Assembly: GCA_017415515.1 (NCBI GenBank)
Contig: JAFQGI010000001.1
Location: 1 to 64,000, forward strand
DNA from: Clostridia bacterium
GTDB taxonomy: Bacteria > Bacillota > Clostridia > Oscillospirales > Acutalibacteraceae
Direction of reading: 5' to 3'
Length of the DNA: 64,000 nt
How positions within the stretch are numbered: the first letter of the stretch is position 1; each line of letters opens with the position of its first letter. A program made the position numbers and the translations under genes. The notes beneath the pieces are model-generated. The model did not search any database. It saw only the letters and a program-made list of their open reading frames with translations, and was not told the DNA's origin. Of this stretch, positions 62,817-64,000 are shown piece by piece.

Positions 62817-63056
62817 TGCGTCGTTGGCTTCCACAAACCAGCGATCCTCGTCGAAAAAGAGATGGGTTTGTCGCCCGCCGATGCGGACGGTGTAGCGCAG
62901 GCCGCATCCACCGGCTTTTGTGGCGGCGGCACGGCGGATGTCCGTTACCCGATCCACCGCAAAAAGCGTGCCGTCCTCCCAACGGATTTGATGCGGAAGA
63001 ATTTGACCTTCCGGGGAAAAGACGGCCGCTACCTCCACATACACTTTGCGGCTCAT
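62799..63056 (-). CDS. small conserved protein next to Y-family polymerase
   Basis: This 85-residue beta-rich protein (MSRKVYVEVAAVFSPEGQILP..IRWEDG..FAVDRVTDIRRAA..KAGGCGLRYTVRIGGR, given in short pieces) ends WFVEANDAKQ. Short proteins of this pattern are commonly seen beside a Y-family DNA polymerase gene in Clostridia; function is unknown. The ATG overlaps the stop of the polymerase gene (ATGA), so it is co-translated with it. Its 3' end overlaps the convergent terminator. Confidence 0.75.
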   Translation of the reverse strand: MSRKVYVEVAAVFSPEGQILPHQIRWEDGTLFAVDRVTDIRRAAATKAGGCGLRYTVRIGGRQTHLFFDEDRWFVEANDAKQPTA

Positions 63057-64000
63057 GTTTTGCCTCCAATCTCATCCGTCTTGCCGGAAAAACCCACGGG
63101 GTGCACCGTATGCTCTTCGTAGGGACTAAACCCCGTCAAATCCGGGTCTTCCAGCAGAATGGCACGACGGATGCAGGTGTCGCCGAAACGTTCCCGCAGG
63201 CCGTCTACCGCCTTATCGAGCCGCTCCCGCTTATCCCGCTCTGCGCTTTCGGTCATGTCCAGCTGGCAGGGGGTGTCATCCGAATCTAAGCCGCTGATTC
63301 CTATCGTAATGCTGCGCAGGGGATGCTGCCAGTGGTAGACGGAACAAAAAAGGGTGTAGGCTTCTTTTGCTATATCGCTTGTGGATTGAATGGTATAATC
63401 CAGAGTGATGCGGTAGGTGTGAGTAACCAAACGGTTATCCCGTAGGTGCAATTCGACGGTTTTTCCGCACAGTTGCTGTTCTCGCAGGCGTCTGCCCACG
63501 CTTTCCGATAAGACGGTGATCACTCGTTGTGCATCGCGGTTGTCGGTGAGATCTCGCGGTGTGGTCATGCCGTTGCTGATGGATTGAGCTTCGGCGGATT
63601 CTTCACAGGGGATCACCGGCTGGTTGTCGTTTCCGTTGGCGATGGCGTGGAGCGCAGGTCCCCATTTGCCCAACAGCGATTGCAACAGGGAGGGGGAGGC
63701 TTTGGCAACGTCTCCGATGGTGTAGAGAAAGCGATCGGCCAGTTTTTCTGCGGTAGAGTGGCCGACGTAGATGAGTTCGTTTACCGATAAAGGCCACACC
63801 AACTCTCGGTAATTTTCCCGGGAAAAGACGGTTACGGCATCCGGTTTTTTATAGTCGCTGCCTAACTTGGCAAAGGTTTTATTGAAGCTGACACCGATGC
63901 TGACGGTAATACCCAATTCCTCTCTTATGCGTGTGCGAATTTCTTCGGCGATTTCTTGGGGAGGACGGAGGGCGTCGGTTACGTCCATCCAGGATTCGTC
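63053..64000 (-). CDS. dinB: DNA polymerase IV / Y-family polymerase (5' part outside window)
   Basis: The C-terminal 315 or so residues of a Y-family polymerase. The window edge cuts through the catalytic motif: the first visible codons read DESWMDVT, matching the S-x-D-E-x-x-x-D-V-T motif with both active-site acids. Then come VSIGVSFNKTFAKLGSDYKKPDAV (palm), IYVGHSTAEKLADRFLYTIGDVA (helix-hairpin-helix of the thumb) and the little-finger domain (LRDNRLVTHTYRITLDYT). The substituted Trp in DESW, where DESYLD is usual, is noteworthy. A SOS-type box cannot be checked because the promoter is outside. Confidence 0.9.
   Translation of the reverse strand, partial: DESWMDVTDALRPPQEIAEEIRTRIREELGITVSIGVSFNKTFAKLGSDYKKPDAVTVFSRENYRELVWPLSVNELIYVGHSTAEKLADRFLYTIGDVAKASPSLLQSLLGKWGPALHAIANGNDNQPVIPCEESAEAQSISNGMTTPRDLTDNRDAQRVITVLSESVGRRLREQQLCGKTVELHLRDNRLVTHTYRITLDYTIQSTSDIAKEAYTLFCSVYHWQHPLRSITIGISGLDSDDTPCQLDMTESAERDKRERLDKAVDGLRERFGDTCIRRAILLEDPDLTGFSPYEEHTVHPVGFSGKTDEIGGKT

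Overview
The window looks like chromosomal DNA of an anaerobic, endospore-lineage Clostridia bacterium, most likely Oscillospiraceae/Ruminococcaceae from a gut-type habitat. The support is the sporulation genes yqfC, yqfD and a ylbJ-like gene, the firmicute block yqfC-yqfD-phoH-ybeY-era-yqzL-recO-mutS2, the anaerobe-associated GGGtGRT gene with its Fe-S scaffold-like partner, and many intracellular sugar hydrolases. No rRNA, CRISPR array, phage module or intact insertion sequence is visible. One tRNA (Gly, GCC) is present. Core genes are GC-rich with C/G-ending codons. Several accessory islands are clearly AT-richer (about 1-1.3 kb, 34.8-36.7 kb, 40.7-41.4 kb, 43.1-44.4 kb, 52.2-53.6 kb).

Layout. 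0-2.7 kb: small membrane proteins, a decayed gene, and repeats that include an array of tiny hairpins. 2.8-6.4 kb: cytoplasmic GH16 glucanase, mannose-6-P isomerase, ROK glucokinase, DUF1624 membrane protein. 6.4-11.2 kb: DtxR-type regulator with tcdA, facing cysK and a CopA ATPase with an extra C-terminal HMA domain. 11.2-14.2 kb: nucleoside salvage (deoD, deoB, cdd) and pyrophosphatase. 14.2-20 kb: PnuC-like and NSS transporters, an MFS-GH2 pair, LOG protein. 20-25 kb: MacA/MacB-like pair without ATPase, murA, walJ-like, rlmH. 25-32.7 kb, minus strand: amidase, aroK, uvrC, comM-like, a P-type ATPase homologue with degenerate catalytic motifs, hemolysin III. 33-34.7 kb: Fe-S scaffold-like/GGGtGRT operon. 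34.8-38 kb: hypothetical membrane protein and two lipoproteins. 38-47.5 kb: second GH16, PHP phosphoesterase, hydrolases, an Lgt-like protein, tandem SGNH esterases, GtrA/SDR. 47.5-52 kb: regulator cassette, ferritin-like helical protein, amino-sugar operon led by an HTH-GlmM fusion. 52.2-53.9 kb: WG-repeat lipoprotein, structured element, tRNA-Gly. 54-64 kb: sporulation, ribosome-maturation and repair genes, ending in a truncated dinB.

The strongest unusual signals are as follows. (1) A structured leader RNA of about 170 nt occurs three times (2.2, 36.6 and 52.2 kb). Each copy has its own promoter, a long P1 helix, a conserved 9-nt complementary pair that offers alternative pairings, and an intrinsic terminator just before a Shine-Dalgarno-like sequence. 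All three precede cell-envelope genes. (2) An XRE-type helix-turn-helix domain is fused in frame to an apparently complete phosphoglucosamine mutase, in a tight operon with a GlmU-like acyltransferase and NagB. (3) A full-length P-type ATPase homologue has lost every catalytic signature. (4) Three cassettes share one design: a 67-70 aa XRE repressor diverging from an envelope gene whose -35/-10 spacer holds a palindromic operator. (5) The fused CopA contains an in-frame TTG with a perfect Shine-Dalgarno sequence just before its C-terminal HMA domain, so it may also yield a free copper chaperone.
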